DNA of 64,000 nt from Variovorax beijingensis (lineage in GTDB: Bacteria; Pseudomonadota; Gammaproteobacteria; Burkholderiales; Burkholderiaceae_C): the NCBI RefSeq assembly GCF_007828835.1, contig NZ_VIVL01000002.1:124001-188000 (forward strand), written 5' to 3'. How positions within the stretch are numbered: position 1 is the first letter of the stretch; each line of letters starts with the position of its first letter. This document shows positions 43,598 to 53,796 of this stretch, in pieces. The position numbers and the translations under genes are program-made. The notes under the pieces are model-generated. The model ran no database searches. It was not told where the DNA came from and was given only the letters and a program-made list of their open reading frames with translations.

Positions 43598-44485
43598 ATG
43601 GAGCAGATCCAGGACATCCGGGCCTTCGTGGCCATCGTCGACCACGGCAGCCAGAGCGCAGCGGCGCGGCACCTCGGGCGCTCGGTCCAGTCGGTCAGCC
43701 GCTCGCTCGGCGCGCTGGAACGCAGCCTCGGCGTGCAGCTGCTCCGGCGCACGACGCGGCAGTCCTCGGTCACCGAGGTCGGCCTCGCCTACCACCGCCG
43801 CGTGCAGGCGGCGCTTGCCGAAATCGATGCGGCGGCCGCCGAGGCGAGCAGCCAGCTCGCATCGCCCAGGGGACTGCTGCGGATTGCCGCGCCGGTGCAG
43901 TTCGCGCCGGCTTTCGTGGTGCCGCTGATCGCCGCCTTCATGCGGCGCTATCCGGCCATGGAAGTGGAACTCACCGCCTCGGACCGCTTCGTGAACCTGA
44001 TCGACGGCGACCTGGACCTCGCCATCCGCATCGGCGAGCTGCCCGACTCCGAACTCGCCGCCCGGCGGCTCGGCGGCTTGCGCATGATCGTGGCGGGCGC
44101 TCCGGCGTATTTCGAGCGCCATGGCCGCCCGCAGCGGCCCGAAGACCTGGCCGGCCACCAGTGCCTCGTGCGGACCACGCACGAGACCGATGCGCACTGG
44201 CCCTTCACGGTCAACGGCAGGCCAAGGCGGGTCAAGGTCTCGGGGCGGTTCCGGGCCGACAACACGGCGGCCATCTATGCGGCCGTGACGCAGGGCCTGG
44301 GCCTGTGCTTCACGCCGCTCTGGCAGATTCGCCATCTGCTGGAGGGCGGCCGCGTCGAACTGGTGCTGACCGATTTCGAACCGCCCGAAATACCGGTGCA
44401 CGTGGTGTGGCCCGCCGCCAGGGGAAGCCAGGCAAGGGCGAAGCTGTTTGCGGACTTCGCCGCCGAGAACCTGCCTAGGCCTTGA
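43598..44485 (+). CDS. LysR-family regulator, divergent from NmrA-type gene
   Basis: A 295-aa LysR regulator from the ATG at 43598, which follows GGAAAG. The HTH (about 2-60) is IRAFVAIVDHGSQSAAARHL and SVQSVSRSLGALERSLGVQL. The effector domain (about 88-290) has LLRIAAPVQFAPAFVVPLIA and FVNLIDGDLDLAIRIGELPD. It resembles the large group of oxidative-stress or aromatic-linked LysR proteins next to oxidoreductases, so control of the divergent NmrA/DUF2798 operon is probable. Its final 11 bases overlap the end of the SMP-30 gene. Confidence 0.9.
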   Translation: MEQIQDIRAFVAIVDHGSQSAAARHLGRSVQSVSRSLGALERSLGVQLLRRTTRQSSVTEVGLAYHRRVQAALAEIDAAAAEASSQLASPRGLLRIAAPVQFAPAFVVPLIAAFMRRYPAMEVELTASDRFVNLIDGDLDLAIRIGELPDSELAARRLGGLRMIVAGAPAYFERHGRPQRPEDLAGHQCLVRTTHETDAHWPFTVNGRPRRVKVSGRFRADNTAAIYAAVTQGLGLCFTPLWQIRHLLEGGRVELVLTDFEPPEIPVHVVWPAARGSQARAKLFADFAAENLPRP

Positions 44486-45428
44486 CGGCCGCCGCGCCGA
44501 ACTCGGCCGCGGGCAGGCCCGGGCTGCCGATGCGCACCGCGAACAATCCGCCGGCCAGCGGCTCGGCCTCGAGCTGTTCGGCCGTGAGCCCGCTGCGCGC
44601 GGTGCTGATGTAGAGCGTGCACAGGTCCTCGCCGCCGAAGGCGCAGTCCGTGACGTTGCTCGCGGGCAGTTCGATGCGGCACAGCTCGGCGCCGCTCACC
44701 GGGTCGTGGCAGCTCACGCAATGGCCGCCCCAGCGCGCGATCCAGAGGCGGCCGGCCGCGTCGGTCGTCATGCCGTCGGGCAGGCCGTCGCCCTCGGCGA
44801 AGCGAAGCCACACCCGCTTGTTGCCCACGGTGCCGGCCGTGCTGTCGAAGTCGTAGGCGTAGACGCAGCCTTCGACCGTGGCGTTGAAGTACATCGTGCG
44901 TTCGTCGAGCGACCAGGTCGGCCCGTTGGTCACCGCAAAGCCGTCGTCGTGGCGCGTGCAGCGGCCATCGGCGTCGAAGCGGTAGAGCGCGCCGGTGGGC
45001 GCCACGCAATCGAAGTCCATGGTGCCGCCCCAAAAGCGGCCCTGCCGGTCGCACTTGCCGTCGTTGAAGCGGTTGCCGGGCCGGTCGGGCTCGGGCTGGT
45101 GCAGGTAGCGCGGCGGCGCATCGACCGCGGGATCGAAGAAGGCGAAGCCGCGGCGCATGGTGACGATCAGCCCCGGCGCGTCCGCGCGCTCGGCCAGCGC
45201 GGTGATCTCCTCGTCGAACTGCCAGCTGCGGCGCGCGCCGCTGGCCGGATCGAGCCGGTACAGGCGGCTTTCGAGGATGTCGATCCAGTAGAGCGCCCGT
45301 TCGCGCGGCGACCACAGCGTGCCTTCGCCGAGCGTGGCGCCCGCGGGCCACAGGCACTCGGGTTGGCCGACGATCGATGGCACGCCAAGGGGCGTGGGAG
45401 TGGATGCGGTGCTGCCGGTCTGGGTCAT
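44475..45428 (-). CDS. SMP-30/gluconolactonase-family sugar lactonase
   Basis: A 317-aa six-bladed beta-propeller lactonase (regucalcin/SMP-30 family) that opens aldono-lactones. Motifs: LGEGTLWSPRERALYWIDI with the metal-binding Glu, NRFNDGKCDRQGRFWGGTMD (metal Asn and substrate Arg/Asn), VTNGPTWSLDERTMYF and DGLPDGMTTDAAGRLWIARW with the catalytic Asp. It is divergent from the SDR aldose dehydrogenase, whose lactone product it should hydrolyse to aldonate. The two genes share a 137-bp promoter region with duplicated operator-like sequence. L-arabinolactonase or D-xylonolactonase is the likely role. Confidence 0.92.
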   Translation of the reverse strand: MTQTGSTASTPTPLGVPSIVGQPECLWPAGATLGEGTLWSPRERALYWIDILESRLYRLDPASGARRSWQFDEEITALAERADAPGLIVTMRRGFAFFDPAVDAPPRYLHQPEPDRPGNRFNDGKCDRQGRFWGGTMDFDCVAPTGALYRFDADGRCTRHDDGFAVTNGPTWSLDERTMYFNATVEGCVYAYDFDSTAGTVGNKRVWLRFAEGDGLPDGMTTDAAGRLWIARWGGHCVSCHDPVSGAELCRIELPASNVTDCAFGGEDLCTLYISTARSGLTAEQLEAEPLAGGLFAVRIGSPGLPAAEFGAAAVKA

Positions 45429-45473
45429 TTGTTTTGCGCCTTTGTTGTCTCGGTCCTTGACGCGGCGGATCGT

Positions 45474-45527
45474 ATCAAGGCATATTGATAATAGAAACCA
45501 AACTATTTGGCATCAAGTGATATTGAT
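45474..45527. promoter_or_regulatory. Duplicated operator-like site between lactonase and SDR genes
   Basis: ATCAAGGCATATTGAT at 45474-45489 and ATCAAGTGATATTGAT at 45512-45527 match at 14 of 16 positions. Each is a dyad with ATCAA and TTGAT arms. They lie in an unusually AT-rich segment between the divergent lactonase and aldose dehydrogenase genes. The same ATCAA/TTGAT half-sites recur at 47361-47412, so one regulator, probably the LysR at 46343, may bind both. Confidence 0.5.
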
Positions 45528-45565
45528 TTTGCAATGTCACAGCCAGCTCTCTGGAGACCCCCATC

Positions 45566-46342
45566 TTGAAGGATTCCCCGCAGCTTTCGATTCATCCCAG
45601 CCTGAAGGGACGCACGGTGTTCGTCACCGGCGGCGGCAGCGGCATTGGCGCGGCGATTGTGGCCGCGTTTGCCGCGCAGGGCGCACGCGTGGCCTTCGTC
45701 GACATTGCCGAAGGCGCCAGCGCCGCGCTCGCGCAGCGCATCGCACAAGAAGGCCATGCCGCGCCATGGTGGCGCGCCTGCGACGTGCGCGACATCGGCG
45801 CGCTGCAGAAGGCCATTGCCGATGCGGCCGCCGAGCTCGGCGACTTTGCGGTGCTGGTCAACAACGTGGCGAGCGACGACCGCCACACGCTCGAATCGGT
45901 CACGCCCGACTACTACGACAACCGCATGGCCATCAACGAGCGGCCCGCGCTGTTCGCGATCCAGTCGGTGGTGCCGGGCATGCGGCGGCTGGGCTTCGGC
46001 TCGGTGGTCAACCTGGGCTCCACGGGCTGGCAGACCAAGGGCTCGGGCTATCCCTGCTATGCGATTGCCAAGTCGTCGGTCAATGGCCTCACGCGCGGCC
46101 TGGCGGTGGAACTGGGCCGCGACCGCATCCGCATCAACACCGTATCGCCCGGCTGGGTGATGACCGAGCGGCAGGTGCAGCTGTGGCTCGACGACGAGGG
46201 TGAGCAATCGCTCAAGCGCAACCAGTGCCTGCCCGACAAGCTGATGCCCGAGGACATCGCGCGCATGGTGCTGTTCCTCGCGTCGGACGACGCGAAGATG
46301 TGCACCGCGCAGGAGTTCACCGTGGATGCGGGCTGGACCTGA
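45566..46342 (+). CDS. SDR-family aldose 1-dehydrogenase (Caulobacter XylB-like)
   Basis: A 258-aa short-chain dehydrogenase oxidising an aldopyranose to its lactone with NAD(P). The coenzyme motif TGGGSGIG is at residues 21-28, and the catalytic Tyr-Lys is in YPCYAIAKSSVNG with an upstream Ser in NLGSTGW. The usual NNAG is replaced by NNVASDDRH, close to the NNAGNDDRH of Caulobacter xylose dehydrogenase XylB, and the end (FLASDDAKMCTAQEFTVDAG) is XylB-like too. Translation must start at a TTG (45566) with GGAG eight bases upstream; no in-frame ATG is available nearby. Xylose, arabinose or galactose could be the substrate. Confidence 0.9.
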   Translation: MKDSPQLSIHPSLKGRTVFVTGGGSGIGAAIVAAFAAQGARVAFVDIAEGASAALAQRIAQEGHAAPWWRACDVRDIGALQKAIADAAAELGDFAVLVNNVASDDRHTLESVTPDYYDNRMAINERPALFAIQSVVPGMRRLGFGSVVNLGSTGWQTKGSGYPCYAIAKSSVNGLTRGLAVELGRDRIRINTVSPGWVMTERQVQLWLDDEGEQSLKRNQCLPDKLMPEDIARMVLFLASDDAKMCTAQEFTVDAGWT

Positions 46343-47302
46343 TCAGTCCAGTTCCAGCTTGCGGCCGTAGACGCTGAGGCTCGCGGTCTTCAGCGCCTTC
46401 ATCATCACCTTGGCCGCCGGCGACAGCAGCCGGTCGGTGCGCGTGATGATGCCGAAGGCGTCCATGTGGCAGGGCATGTCCAGCGGCAGCAGCGACACGA
46501 TGCCGTGCGCGGCGTAGTAGCGCGCCACGTCGGTCGCGAGCACGGCGACCATGTCGCTTTGCTGCAGCATGCGCGTGATGAAGAGCAGGGCCGAGCTCTC
46601 GATGATGTTGTTCGGCGGCACCAGGCCCTCCTCCTGGAACATCAGCTCGAAACGGTGGCGCAGCACGCTGCCCGCGGGCGGCACGATCCAGCCGGCGCCC
46701 ACCACGTCGCGCAGCGTGAGGCCGCTCATGCCCAGCAGCGGATGGCCGGGGCGCACCAGCGCACACACCGGCTCCTCGGCCAGCGCCTCGTAGCGCAGCT
46801 GCGACTTGTCGTGCTCGGCGAAGAGCCGCGCCACCAGGATGTCGAGCTTGCCCTGCTCGAGCCGCTCGATCAGCACCGCGCTGGTCTCGATCTCGAGCGA
46901 CACGCGCAAATCGGGCTGCTCGCGCTTCACCATCGCCACCGCGGGCGGCATCAGCGTGAGGCCCGGCGCGGTGATGGCGCCCACGCCCACCTGGCCGAAG
47001 CGGCCCGCCTTGAGCGCGGTGAGTTCGTCGTGCGCCTGGTTCAGGCTGGCCAGCGCCACGCGGGCGTGGCGGATCATGGTTTCGCCATACCAGGTGGGGC
47101 GCATGCCGCGCGGCAGCCGGTCGAACAGCGGCACTTCCAGCACGTCCTCCAGGTCCTTCAGCAGCTTGGAAGCGGCCGGCTGGGTCATGTTGAGCACCTG
47201 GGCCGCGCGGTGGATGTTGCCTTCCTCCGCCAGCGCCACCAGCAAGAGCAGCTGCCGCGTCTTGAGGCGCGCACGGATGAACCAGTGGTTGTAGTTGGTC
47301 AT
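46343..47302 (-). CDS. LysR-family regulator of the sugar island (GbpR-like)
   Basis: A 319-aa LysR regulator. The start at 47302 (MTNYNHWFIRARLKTRQLLL) is preferred over an upstream in-frame ATG that would run through the promoter. The HTH spans about 12-75 (ALAEEGNIHRAAQVLNMTQP, AASKLLKDLEDVLEVPLF). The effector domain contains VGVGAITAPGLTLMPPAVAM and KLDILVARLFAEHD. The HTH form MTQPAASKLLKDLE is the one found in GbpR-type regulators of sugar-binding-protein genes. It sits in the middle of the island, stop-to-stop with the SDR gene (no gap) and divergent from the aldehyde dehydrogenase/transport operon. Confidence 0.92.
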   Translation of the reverse strand: MTNYNHWFIRARLKTRQLLLLVALAEEGNIHRAAQVLNMTQPAASKLLKDLEDVLEVPLFDRLPRGMRPTWYGETMIRHARVALASLNQAHDELTALKAGRFGQVGVGAITAPGLTLMPPAVAMVKREQPDLRVSLEIETSAVLIERLEQGKLDILVARLFAEHDKSQLRYEALAEEPVCALVRPGHPLLGMSGLTLRDVVGAGWIVPPAGSVLRHRFELMFQEEGLVPPNNIIESSALLFITRMLQQSDMVAVLATDVARYYAAHGIVSLLPLDMPCHMDAFGIITRTDRLLSPAAKVMMKALKTASLSVYGRKLELD

Positions 47303-47360
47303 GTCTCGTGGGTTGTTGTTTGTGAGAGCTTTGTGCTCAGAGGGTTTTCCAGAATCCAGC

Positions 47361-47412
47361 GATTGATATGCATTTTGTCGAAAAAATGATTGGATTGATA
47401 TCAATTCTGTTC
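47361..47412. promoter_or_regulatory. Tandem operator-like repeat upstream of aldehyde dehydrogenase
   Basis: GATTGATATGCATTTTGTCG (47361-47380) is repeated as GATTGATATCAATTCTGTTC (47393-47412): 15 of 20 bases match and the start-to-start distance is 32 bp, three helical turns. The second contains the perfect palindrome ATTGATATCAAT (47394-47405). They lie between the LysR and aldehyde dehydrogenase starts, which places them ideally for autoregulation plus activation. Confidence 0.5.
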
Positions 47413-47460
47413 ATAGACTCGCCGCACTTTTCCAAAACGAGAGACAAGGTCGGCGCGCAG

Positions 47461-48912
47461 GTGATTCACGGCGAGATCCATCAGAACGTGCGGCAATACA
47501 TCAACGGCCGCTGGGAAACCAGCGCGACCACCGGTGTGAGCGCCAATCCTTCGGACACCAGCGAAGTGGTGGCCGAATACGCACGCGCCGATCGCCGCCA
47601 GGTGGAATCCGCGATCCGCGCGGCCGCCGACGCCTTTTCCCACTGGAGCCACAGCACGCCGCAGCGCCGGGCCGACGTGCTCGACCGCATCGGCACCGAA
47701 CTGCTGGCGCGCAAGGACGAACTGGGCCTGCTGCTGGCGCGCGAGGTCGGCAAGACCCTGCCCGAAGCGGTGGCCGAGGCGGCGCGCGCGGGGCAGGTGT
47801 TCAAGTTCTTCGCGGGCGAGGCGCTGCGCGGCGGCGGCGAGAACATGGCCTCGCTGCGCGCGGGCGTGCAGGTCGACGTCACGCGCGAACCGGTCGGCGT
47901 GGCCGGGCTCATCACGCCGTGGAACTCGCCGCTCGCGGTGCCGGCAACCAAGATTGCGCCGGCGCTCGCGCACGGCAACTGCGTGGTGTTCAAGCCCGCC
48001 GAGCTGGCGCCGGCCTGCGGCTGGACGCTGGCCGAGATCATCAGCCGCGCCGCGCTGCCCGCGGGCGTGTTCAACCTCGTGATGGGCAGCGGCCGCGAGG
48101 CGGGCCAGGCACTGGTCGACAGCCCGCTGGTCGATGCCCTGAGCTTCACCGGTTCGGCGCGCAACGGCGAGCGCATCCTGCAGGCGGCCGCCGCGCGGCG
48201 CGCCAAGGTGCAGCTCGAGATGGGCGGCAAGAACGCACTCGTGGTGCTGGCCGACGCCGACATCGACCATGCGGTCGACTGCGCGGTGCAGGGCGCTTAT
48301 TTTTCCAACGGCCAGCGCTGCACGGCATCGAGCCGGCTGATCGTCGAGGCCGCGGTGCACGACGCGTTCGTCTCGCGGCTCCGCGAACGGCTCAAGGCGC
48401 TGAAGATCGGCCATGCGCTCGAACGCGGCGTCGACGTCGGGCCGCTGGTCGATGAAGAGCGGCTGGCGCGCAGCCTGGCATGGGTCGGCATTGCGCGCGA
48501 AGAGGGCGCCGAGCACGTATGGGGCGGCGAGCCGCTGCAGCGCGCAACCGCCGGCCACTACATGAGCCCCGCACTGTTCCTGGCCACGCCCGGGCACCGC
48601 ATCGCGCGCGAGGAAATCTTCGGCCCGCTGGCCTGCGTGCTGCGGGCGGCCGACTACGACGAGGCGCTGGCGCTGTGCAACGACACCCCTTCGGGCCTGA
48701 GCGCGGGCATCTGCACCAACTCGCTCAAGCACGCGATGCATTTCAGGCGCCATGCCGAAGTCGGTATGACGATGGTCAACCTGCCGACGGCGGGCGTGGA
48801 TTTCCACGCGCCCTTCGGCGGGCGCAAGGGGTCGGGCTACGGGCCGCGCGAACAAGGGCGCCACGCCGCGGAGTTCTACACGACGGTCAAGACCGGCTAC
48901 ATGCTGGCCTGA
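47461..48912 (+). CDS. Aldehyde dehydrogenase, probable 2-oxoglutarate semialdehyde dehydrogenase
   Basis: NAD(P)-dependent aldehyde dehydrogenase, about 483 aa from the GTG at 47461. In-frame ATGs at 47368 and 47386 would put the start inside the operator repeats, so I reject them. Family features: [56 protein letters not shown], catalytic Glu in [12 protein letters not shown], catalytic Cys in [12 protein letters not shown], and [20 protein letters not shown]. Neighbouring sugar-acid dehydratases yield 2-oxoglutarate semialdehyde, so oxidation to 2-oxoglutarate is the expected role. This is the first gene of the long plus-strand island operon. Confidence 0.9.
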   Translation: MIHGEIHQNVRQYINGRWETSATTGVSANPSDTSEVVAEYARADRRQVESAIRAAADAFSHWSHSTPQRRADVLDRIGTELLARKDELGLLLAREVGKTLPEAVAEAARAGQVFKFFAGEALRGGGENMASLRAGVQVDVTREPVGVAGLITPWNSPLAVPATKIAPALAHGNCVVFKPAELAPACGWTLAEIISRAALPAGVFNLVMGSGREAGQALVDSPLVDALSFTGSARNGERILQAAAARRAKVQLEMGGKNALVVLADADIDHAVDCAVQGAYFSNGQRCTASSRLIVEAAVHDAFVSRLRERLKALKIGHALERGVDVGPLVDEERLARSLAWVGIAREEGAEHVWGGEPLQRATAGHYMSPALFLATPGHRIAREEIFGPLACVLRAADYDEALALCNDTPSGLSAGICTNSLKHAMHFRRHAEVGMTMVNLPTAGVDFHAPFGGRKGSGYGPREQGRHAAEFYTTVKTGYMLA

Positions 48913-48968
48913 CCACCACGGATGGTTTTCATCAACAAGCAAGCACTCAGAAAGAAGGAGACATTCCA

Positions 48969-49934
48969 ATGAAACTCAATCGCCGCACCCTCAATATCGC
49001 ACTCGCCGCCGCCTCGCTCGGCGGGCTCCTGCCTGCCACCGCGCTGGCGCAGAAGAAGATCGTGCTCGGCTTCAGCCAGGTGGGCGCCGAGAGCGAATGG
49101 CGCACCGCCAACACCGAGTCGATCAAGGCCTCGGCCAAGGAAGCGGGCATCGAGCTCAAGTTCTCCGACGCGCAGCAGAAGCAGGAAAACCAGATCAAGG
49201 CGATCCGTTCGTTCATCGCGCAGAAGGTGGACGTGATCGCCTTCTCGCCGGTGGTCGAGTCGGGCTGGGAAACCGTGCTGCGCGAAGCCAAGGCCGCGAA
49301 GATCCCGGTGGTGCTGACCGACCGATCGGTGAACACCAAGGACGACTCGCTCTACGTGACCTTCATGGGCTCCGACTTCGTCGAGGAAGGCCGCAAGGCG
49401 GGCCGCTGGCTGGTCGAGAAGATGAAGGACCAGAAGGGCGACGTGAACATCGTCGAGCTGCAGGGCACCGTGGGCTCGGCACCGGCCATCGACCGCAAGA
49501 AGGGCTTCGAGGAAATCATCAAGGCCGACCCCAAGTTCAAGATCCTGCGCTCGCAGACCGGCGACTTCACGCGCGCCAAGGGCAAGGAAGTGATGGAAGC
49601 CTTCCTGAAGGCCGAGGGCAAGAAGATCAACGTGCTCTACGCGCACAACGACGACATGGCCATCGGCGCCATCCAGGCCATCGAGGAAGCGGGCCTGAAG
49701 CCGGCCAAGGACATCACGATCATCTCGATCGATGCCGTCAAGGGTGCCTTCGAAGCCATGATCGCTGGCAAGCTCAACGTGTCGGTCGAATGCAGCCCGC
49801 TGCTCGGCCCCCAGCTGATGAGCGCCGTGAAGGACATCAAGGCCGGCAAGCCGCTGCCCAAGCGCATCGTGACCGAAGAGACGATCTTCCCGATGGAAGT
49901 CGCCGCCAAAGAGTTTCCCAATCGCAAGTACTGA
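48969..49934 (+). CDS. ytfQ: Sugar ABC transporter periplasmic binding protein (YtfQ-like)
   Basis: A 321-aa periplasmic sugar-binding protein of the ribose/galactofuranose class. The signal peptide (residues 1-27, ending ATALAQ) is followed by [20 protein letters not shown], which closely follows E. coli Ytf[25 protein letters not shown] and [20 protein letters not shown] are further matches. AAGGAG stands seven bases before the ATG. It is separated from its likely partners (YtfR-, YtfT- and YjfF-like genes at 53797-57522) by the ChvE-Ggu set, so two importers are interleaved in one operon. Galactofuranose or arabinofuranose/pyranose are possible ligands. Confidence 0.9.
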   Translation: MKLNRRTLNIALAAASLGGLLPATALAQKKIVLGFSQVGAESEWRTANTESIKASAKEAGIELKFSDAQQKQENQIKAIRSFIAQKVDVIAFSPVVESGWETVLREAKAAKIPVVLTDRSVNTKDDSLYVTFMGSDFVEEGRKAGRWLVEKMKDQKGDVNIVELQGTVGSAPAIDRKKGFEEIIKADPKFKILRSQTGDFTRAKGKEVMEAFLKAEGKKINVLYAHNDDMAIGAIQAIEEAGLKPAKDITIISIDAVKGAFEAMIAGKLNVSVECSPLLGPQLMSAVKDIKAGKPLPKRIVTEETIFPMEVAAKEFPNRKY

Positions 49935-49946
49935 GAGCCCACACCC

Positions 49947-51017
49947 ATGAAACGCAACTTCCTCAAGGCCTCGCTCGCAGGCATCGCACTGGCCATCGCC
50001 GGCATCGCGCCGCTCGCGCATGCGCAGGACAAGGGCCCGATCGCCATCTCGATGCCGACCAAGTCGTCGGCGCGCTGGATCGCCGATGGCGCCAACATGG
50101 TCAAGTACTTCAAGGAGAAGGGCTACAAGACCGACTTGCAGTACGCCGACGACGACATTCCGAACCAGCTCGCGCAGATCGAGAACATGGTGACCAAGGG
50201 CTCCAAGGTGCTGGTCATCGCGGCCATCGACGGCACCACGCTGTCCGACGTGCTGCAGAAGGCGGCCGACAAGGGCGTGAAGGTCATTGCCTACGACCGG
50301 CTCATCAAAGGCTCGAAGAACGTCGACTACTACGCCACCTTCGACAACTTCCAGGTCGGCGTGCTGCAGGCGCAGTCGATCGAGGCGGCGCTGGGCCTGA
50401 AGAGCGGCAAGGGCCCGTTCAACATCGAGCTGTTCGGCGGTTCGCCCGACGACAACAACGCCTTCTTCTTCTACAACGGCGCGATGTCGGTGCTGGAGCC
50501 GTACATCAAGAGCGGCAAGCTGGTGGTGCGCAGCAAGCAGATGGGCATGGACAAGGTCGGCACGCTGCGCTGGGACGGCGCGGTGGCGCAGGCCCGCATG
50601 GACAACCTGCTGTCGGCCTACTACACCAAGGACCGCGTCGATGCGGTGCTGTCGCCGTACGACGGCCTGTCGATCGGCATTCTCTCGTCGCTCAAGGGTG
50701 TGGGCTACGGCTCGGCGTCGCAGCCGATGCCGGTGGTGTCGGGGCAGGACGCCGAGATCCCGTCGGTCAAGTCGATCCTGCGCAAGGAGCAGACCTCGAC
50801 CGTGTTCAAGGACACGCGCGAGCTGGCCAAGGTCACGGTGGCCATGGTCGACGCCATGCTGTCGGGCAAGACGCCCGAGGTGAACGACACCAAGACCTAC
50901 AACAACGGCATCAAGGTTGTGCCCTCGTACCTGCTCAAGCCCGTGAGCGTGGACGGCGGCAACTGGAAGCAGGTGCTGGTCGACAGCGGCTACTACAAGG
51001 AAAGCCAGGTCAAGTGA
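49947..51017 (+). CDS. chvE: ChvE-type multiple monosaccharide binding protein
   Basis: A 356-aa periplasmic sugar-binding protein with signal peptide to about residue 26 (LAHAQD cut). The mature sequence matches ChvE of Agrobacterium in its main signatures: [62 protein letters not shown] (in part), [13 protein letters not shown] and VVSGQDAE. ChvE binds D-galactose, L-arabinose, D-xylose, D-glucose and other aldoses. It is 12 bp after the YtfQ-like gene and overlaps or abuts the GguA gene, its cognate transporter. Confidence 0.94.
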   Translation: MKRNFLKASLAGIALAIAGIAPLAHAQDKGPIAISMPTKSSARWIADGANMVKYFKEKGYKTDLQYADDDIPNQLAQIENMVTKGSKVLVIAAIDGTTLSDVLQKAADKGVKVIAYDRLIKGSKNVDYYATFDNFQVGVLQAQSIEAALGLKSGKGPFNIELFGGSPDDNNAFFFYNGAMSVLEPYIKSGKLVVRSKQMGMDKVGTLRWDGAVAQARMDNLLSAYYTKDRVDAVLSPYDGLSIGILSSLKGVGYGSASQPMPVVSGQDAEIPSVKSILRKEQTSTVFKDTRELAKVTVAMVDAMLSGKTPEVNDTKTYNNGIKVVPSYLLKPVSVDGGNWKQVLVDSGYYKESQVK

Positions 51018-51025
51018 GCGTCGGA

Positions 51026-52591
51026 ATGGCAGCAGCAGAAGCGGACGGCCGCAGCATCCTCGAGATGCGCGGCATCACCAAGACATTTCCGGGCGTGAAG
51101 GCGCTCAGCGATGTCAACCTGGCGGTGCGCGCGGGCGAGATCCATGCGGTGGTCGGCGAGAACGGCGCGGGCAAGTCGACGCTCATGAAGGTGCTGAGCG
51201 GCGTCTATCCGTGCGACTCGTACACCGGGGAGATCCACTTCGAGGGCGAGCTGCGCCGCTTCCGGAGCATTGCCGACAGCGAGAAGCTCGGCATCATCAT
51301 CATCCACCAGGAGCTGGCGCTGGTGCCGCTCTTGTCCATCGCCGAGAACATCTTCCTTGGCAACGAGATTGCGCACGGCGGCGTGATCGACTGGTTCGCC
51401 GCCTATGCGAAGACGCGCGAGCTGCTCGCCAAGGTGGGCCTGAAGGAGCCGCCCACCACGCTGGTGACCGACCTGGGCGTGGGCAAGCAGCAGCTGGTGG
51501 AGATCGCCAAGGCGCTGGCCAAGGAGGTCAAGCTGCTGATCCTCGACGAGCCCACCGCCAGCCTCAACGAAAACGACAGCGATGCCCTGCTGATGCTGCT
51601 GCTCGAGCTCAAGCGCCAGGGCATCGCATCGATCCTGATCTCGCACAAGCTCAACGAGATTGCCAAGGTGGCCGACTCCATCACCGTGCTGCGCGACGGC
51701 GCCACGGTGGAGACCATGGACTGCCGCGGCCAGCCGATCAGCGAGGACCGCATCATCCGCGGCATGGTGGGGCGCGACATGGCGCACCGCTATCCGCAGC
51801 GCAATCCGAAGATCGGCGAGACGGTGTTCGAGGTGCGCGACTGGCGCGTGCACCATGCGCTGCATGCCGACCGCGAACAGATCAAGGGCGTGGACCTGCA
51901 TGTGCGCAAGGGCGAGATCGTCGGCATTGCGGGCCTCATGGGCGCGGGCCGCACCGAACTCGCGATGAGCGTGTTCGGCAAGTCCTACGGCCAGCGCATC
52001 AGCGGCACGGTGCTGATGCACGGACAGCCGGTGGACGTGGGAACGGTGCGCAAGGCCATCGACCATGGCATTGCCTACGTCACCGAAGACCGCAAGGGCC
52101 TGGGGCTGGTGCTGGAGGAAAACATCCAGAAGAACGTGAGCCTGGCCAACCTGGAGGCGGTCTCGAGTTCGATGGTGATCGACGACGCGCGCGAATTCAA
52201 GGTGGCGAGCGACTACCGCCGTGCACTCAACATCCGCTCGTCGGGCGTGGAGCAGCTGGTGGTCAATCTGTCGGGCGGCAACCAGCAGAAGGTGGTGCTC
52301 AGCAAATGGCTCTTCACCCAACCCGAACTTTTGATTCTCGACGAACCCACGCGCGGCATCGACGTGGGCGCCAAGTACGAGATCTACACCATCATCGACC
52401 AGCTCGCGAGCGAGGGCAAAGGCATTCTCATGATTTCTTCCGAACTGCCGGAACTGCTCGGCATGTGCGACCGCATCTACGTGATGAACGAGGGCCGCTT
52501 CGTGGCCGAATTTCCGGCTGCCGAGGCTTCGCAGGAGCGCATCATGCATGCCATCGTGAGTGCGGGGAGTTCCGTCCATGTCGCAGCCTGA
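51026..52591 (+). CDS. gguA: Sugar ABC transporter ATPase (GguA/MmsA-type)
   Basis: A 521-aa double ABC ATPase. The first half has Walker [10 protein letters not shown] (about residue 42) and Walker [12 protein letters not shown], and the Q-loop [15 protein letters not shown]. The second half has a degenerate Walker A ([14 protein letters not shown]), signature [17 protein letters not shown] and Walker [15 protein letters not shown]. This asymmetry is normal for monosaccharide importers. The start may be the ATG at 51026 or, four codons earlier, a GTG at 51014 that overlaps the chvE stop (GTGA) and has a better ribosome site. The end overlaps gguB by 14 bp. Confidence 0.94.
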   Translation: MAAAEADGRSILEMRGITKTFPGVKALSDVNLAVRAGEIHAVVGENGAGKSTLMKVLSGVYPCDSYTGEIHFEGELRRFRSIADSEKLGIIIIHQELALVPLLSIAENIFLGNEIAHGGVIDWFAAYAKTRELLAKVGLKEPPTTLVTDLGVGKQQLVEIAKALAKEVKLLILDEPTASLNENDSDALLMLLLELKRQGIASILISHKLNEIAKVADSITVLRDGATVETMDCRGQPISEDRIIRGMVGRDMAHRYPQRNPKIGETVFEVRDWRVHHALHADREQIKGVDLHVRKGEIVGIAGLMGAGRTELAMSVFGKSYGQRISGTVLMHGQPVDVGTVRKAIDHGIAYVTEDRKGLGLVLEENIQKNVSLANLEAVSSSMVIDDAREFKVASDYRRALNIRSSGVEQLVVNLSGGNQQKVVLSKWLFTQPELLILDEPTRGIDVGAKYEIYTIIDQLASEGKGILMISSELPELLGMCDRIYVMNEGRFVAEFPAAEASQERIMHAIVSAGSSVHVAA

Positions 52592-53792
52592 AGTCAACGC
52601 GGTGAACGCCGCCGTCCCCATTGCAGAGGCCGCCCCGAAGCTGCACGCCGGCTTCCTGAAGAACAACCTGCGCGAATACGGCATGCTGATCTCGCTGGTC
52701 GCGATCATGGTGCTGTTCCAGGTGCTGACCGACGGCACGCTGCTGCGGCCGCTGAACCTGACCAACCTGCTGCTGCAGAACAGCTACGTCGTCATCATGG
52801 CGCTGGGCATGCTGCTGGTGATCGTGGCGGGGCACATCGATCTGTCGGTGGGCTCGGTCTGCGGCTTCATCGGCGCGCTGGCGGCGGTGCTGATGGTGGA
52901 GTACGAATGGCACTTCGTGCCGACGGCCATCATCAGCATTGCGGCGGGCGCGGCCATCGGCGCCGCGCAGGGCTGGTTCGTCGCGTTCCGCAAGATCCCG
53001 TCGTTCATCGTCACGCTCGCGGGCATGCTGGTGTTCAAGGGGCTCACGCTGGCGCTGCTGGCGGGGCAGTCGGTGGGACCGTTCCCGGTCGAGTTCCAGC
53101 GGCTGAGCTCGGGCTTCATTCCCGATCCGCTGGGCGGCGACGCATTGCGCACCACCTCGCTGGTGGTCGGCGCACTGGCCGCGGCGGCACTGGTGTTCTT
53201 CAAGCTGCGCGGGCGCGCCAAGCTCGCGGCGCACGGCATGGAGACGGAGCCCTATGTGTTCTTCCTCGTGAAGAACCTGTTCTTCGCGGCCATCATCCTT
53301 TTCTTCAGCTACCTACTCTCGACCTACAAGGGCCTGCCCAACGTGCTGATCGTGATGGCGGTGCTGATCGTGGTGTACGACTTCGTCACCAACCGCACCA
53401 CCATCGGCCGGCGCATCTATGCGCTCGGCGGCAACGAGAAGGCGGCGCGGCTGTCGGGCGTGAAGACGCAGCGGCTTGCCTTCCTGACCTTCGTCAACAT
53501 GGGCGCGCTGGCCGCGCTCGCGGGCCTGGTGTTCGCGGCGCGGCTCAACACGGCCACGCCCAAGGCGGGCCTGGGCTTCGAGCTCGACGTGATCGCGGCC
53601 TGCTTCATCGGCGGCGCCTCGGCCTCGGGCGGCGTGGGCCGGGTGATGGGCGCGGTGATCGGTGCCTTCATCATGGGCGTGATGAACAACGGCATGTCGA
53701 TCCTGGGCATCGGCATCGACTACCAGCAGGTCATCAAGGGCCTGGTGCTGCTGGCGGCCGTGTTCATCGACGTCTACAACAAGAACAAGTAG
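52578..53792 (+). CDS. gguB: Sugar ABC transporter permease (GguB)
   Basis: Inner-membrane permease of the ChvE system, 404 aa starting at the ATG at 52578 (GGGGAG upstream). About ten membrane segments with the monosaccharide-permease signature [20 protein letters not shown], a long middle loop (about 180-235) and the conserved [20 protein letters not shown] and [20 protein letters not shown] segments. It is larger than RbsC-type permeases, as known for GguB/XylH. The start lies inside the end of gguA. Confidence 0.94.
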   Translation: MSQPEVNAVNAAVPIAEAAPKLHAGFLKNNLREYGMLISLVAIMVLFQVLTDGTLLRPLNLTNLLLQNSYVVIMALGMLLVIVAGHIDLSVGSVCGFIGALAAVLMVEYEWHFVPTAIISIAAGAAIGAAQGWFVAFRKIPSFIVTLAGMLVFKGLTLALLAGQSVGPFPVEFQRLSSGFIPDPLGGDALRTTSLVVGALAAAALVFFKLRGRAKLAAHGMETEPYVFFLVKNLFFAAIILFFSYLLSTYKGLPNVLIVMAVLIVVYDFVTNRTTIGRRIYALGGNEKAARLSGVKTQRLAFLTFVNMGALAALAGLVFAARLNTATPKAGLGFELDVIAACFIGGASASGGVGRVMGAVIGAFIMGVMNNGMSILGIGIDYQQVIKGLVLLAAVFIDVYNKNK

Positions 53793-53796
53793 GCGC

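Noticed and set aside
47368..47460. N-terminal extension of the aldehyde dehydrogenase
   Set aside because: It would run over the operator repeats and palindrome at 47361-47412 and matches no aldehyde dehydrogenase N-terminus.
49097..51013. Long N-terminal extension upstream of gguA
   Set aside because: It overlaps the two sugar-binding protein genes in another frame; the ATPase starts at 51014 or 51026.
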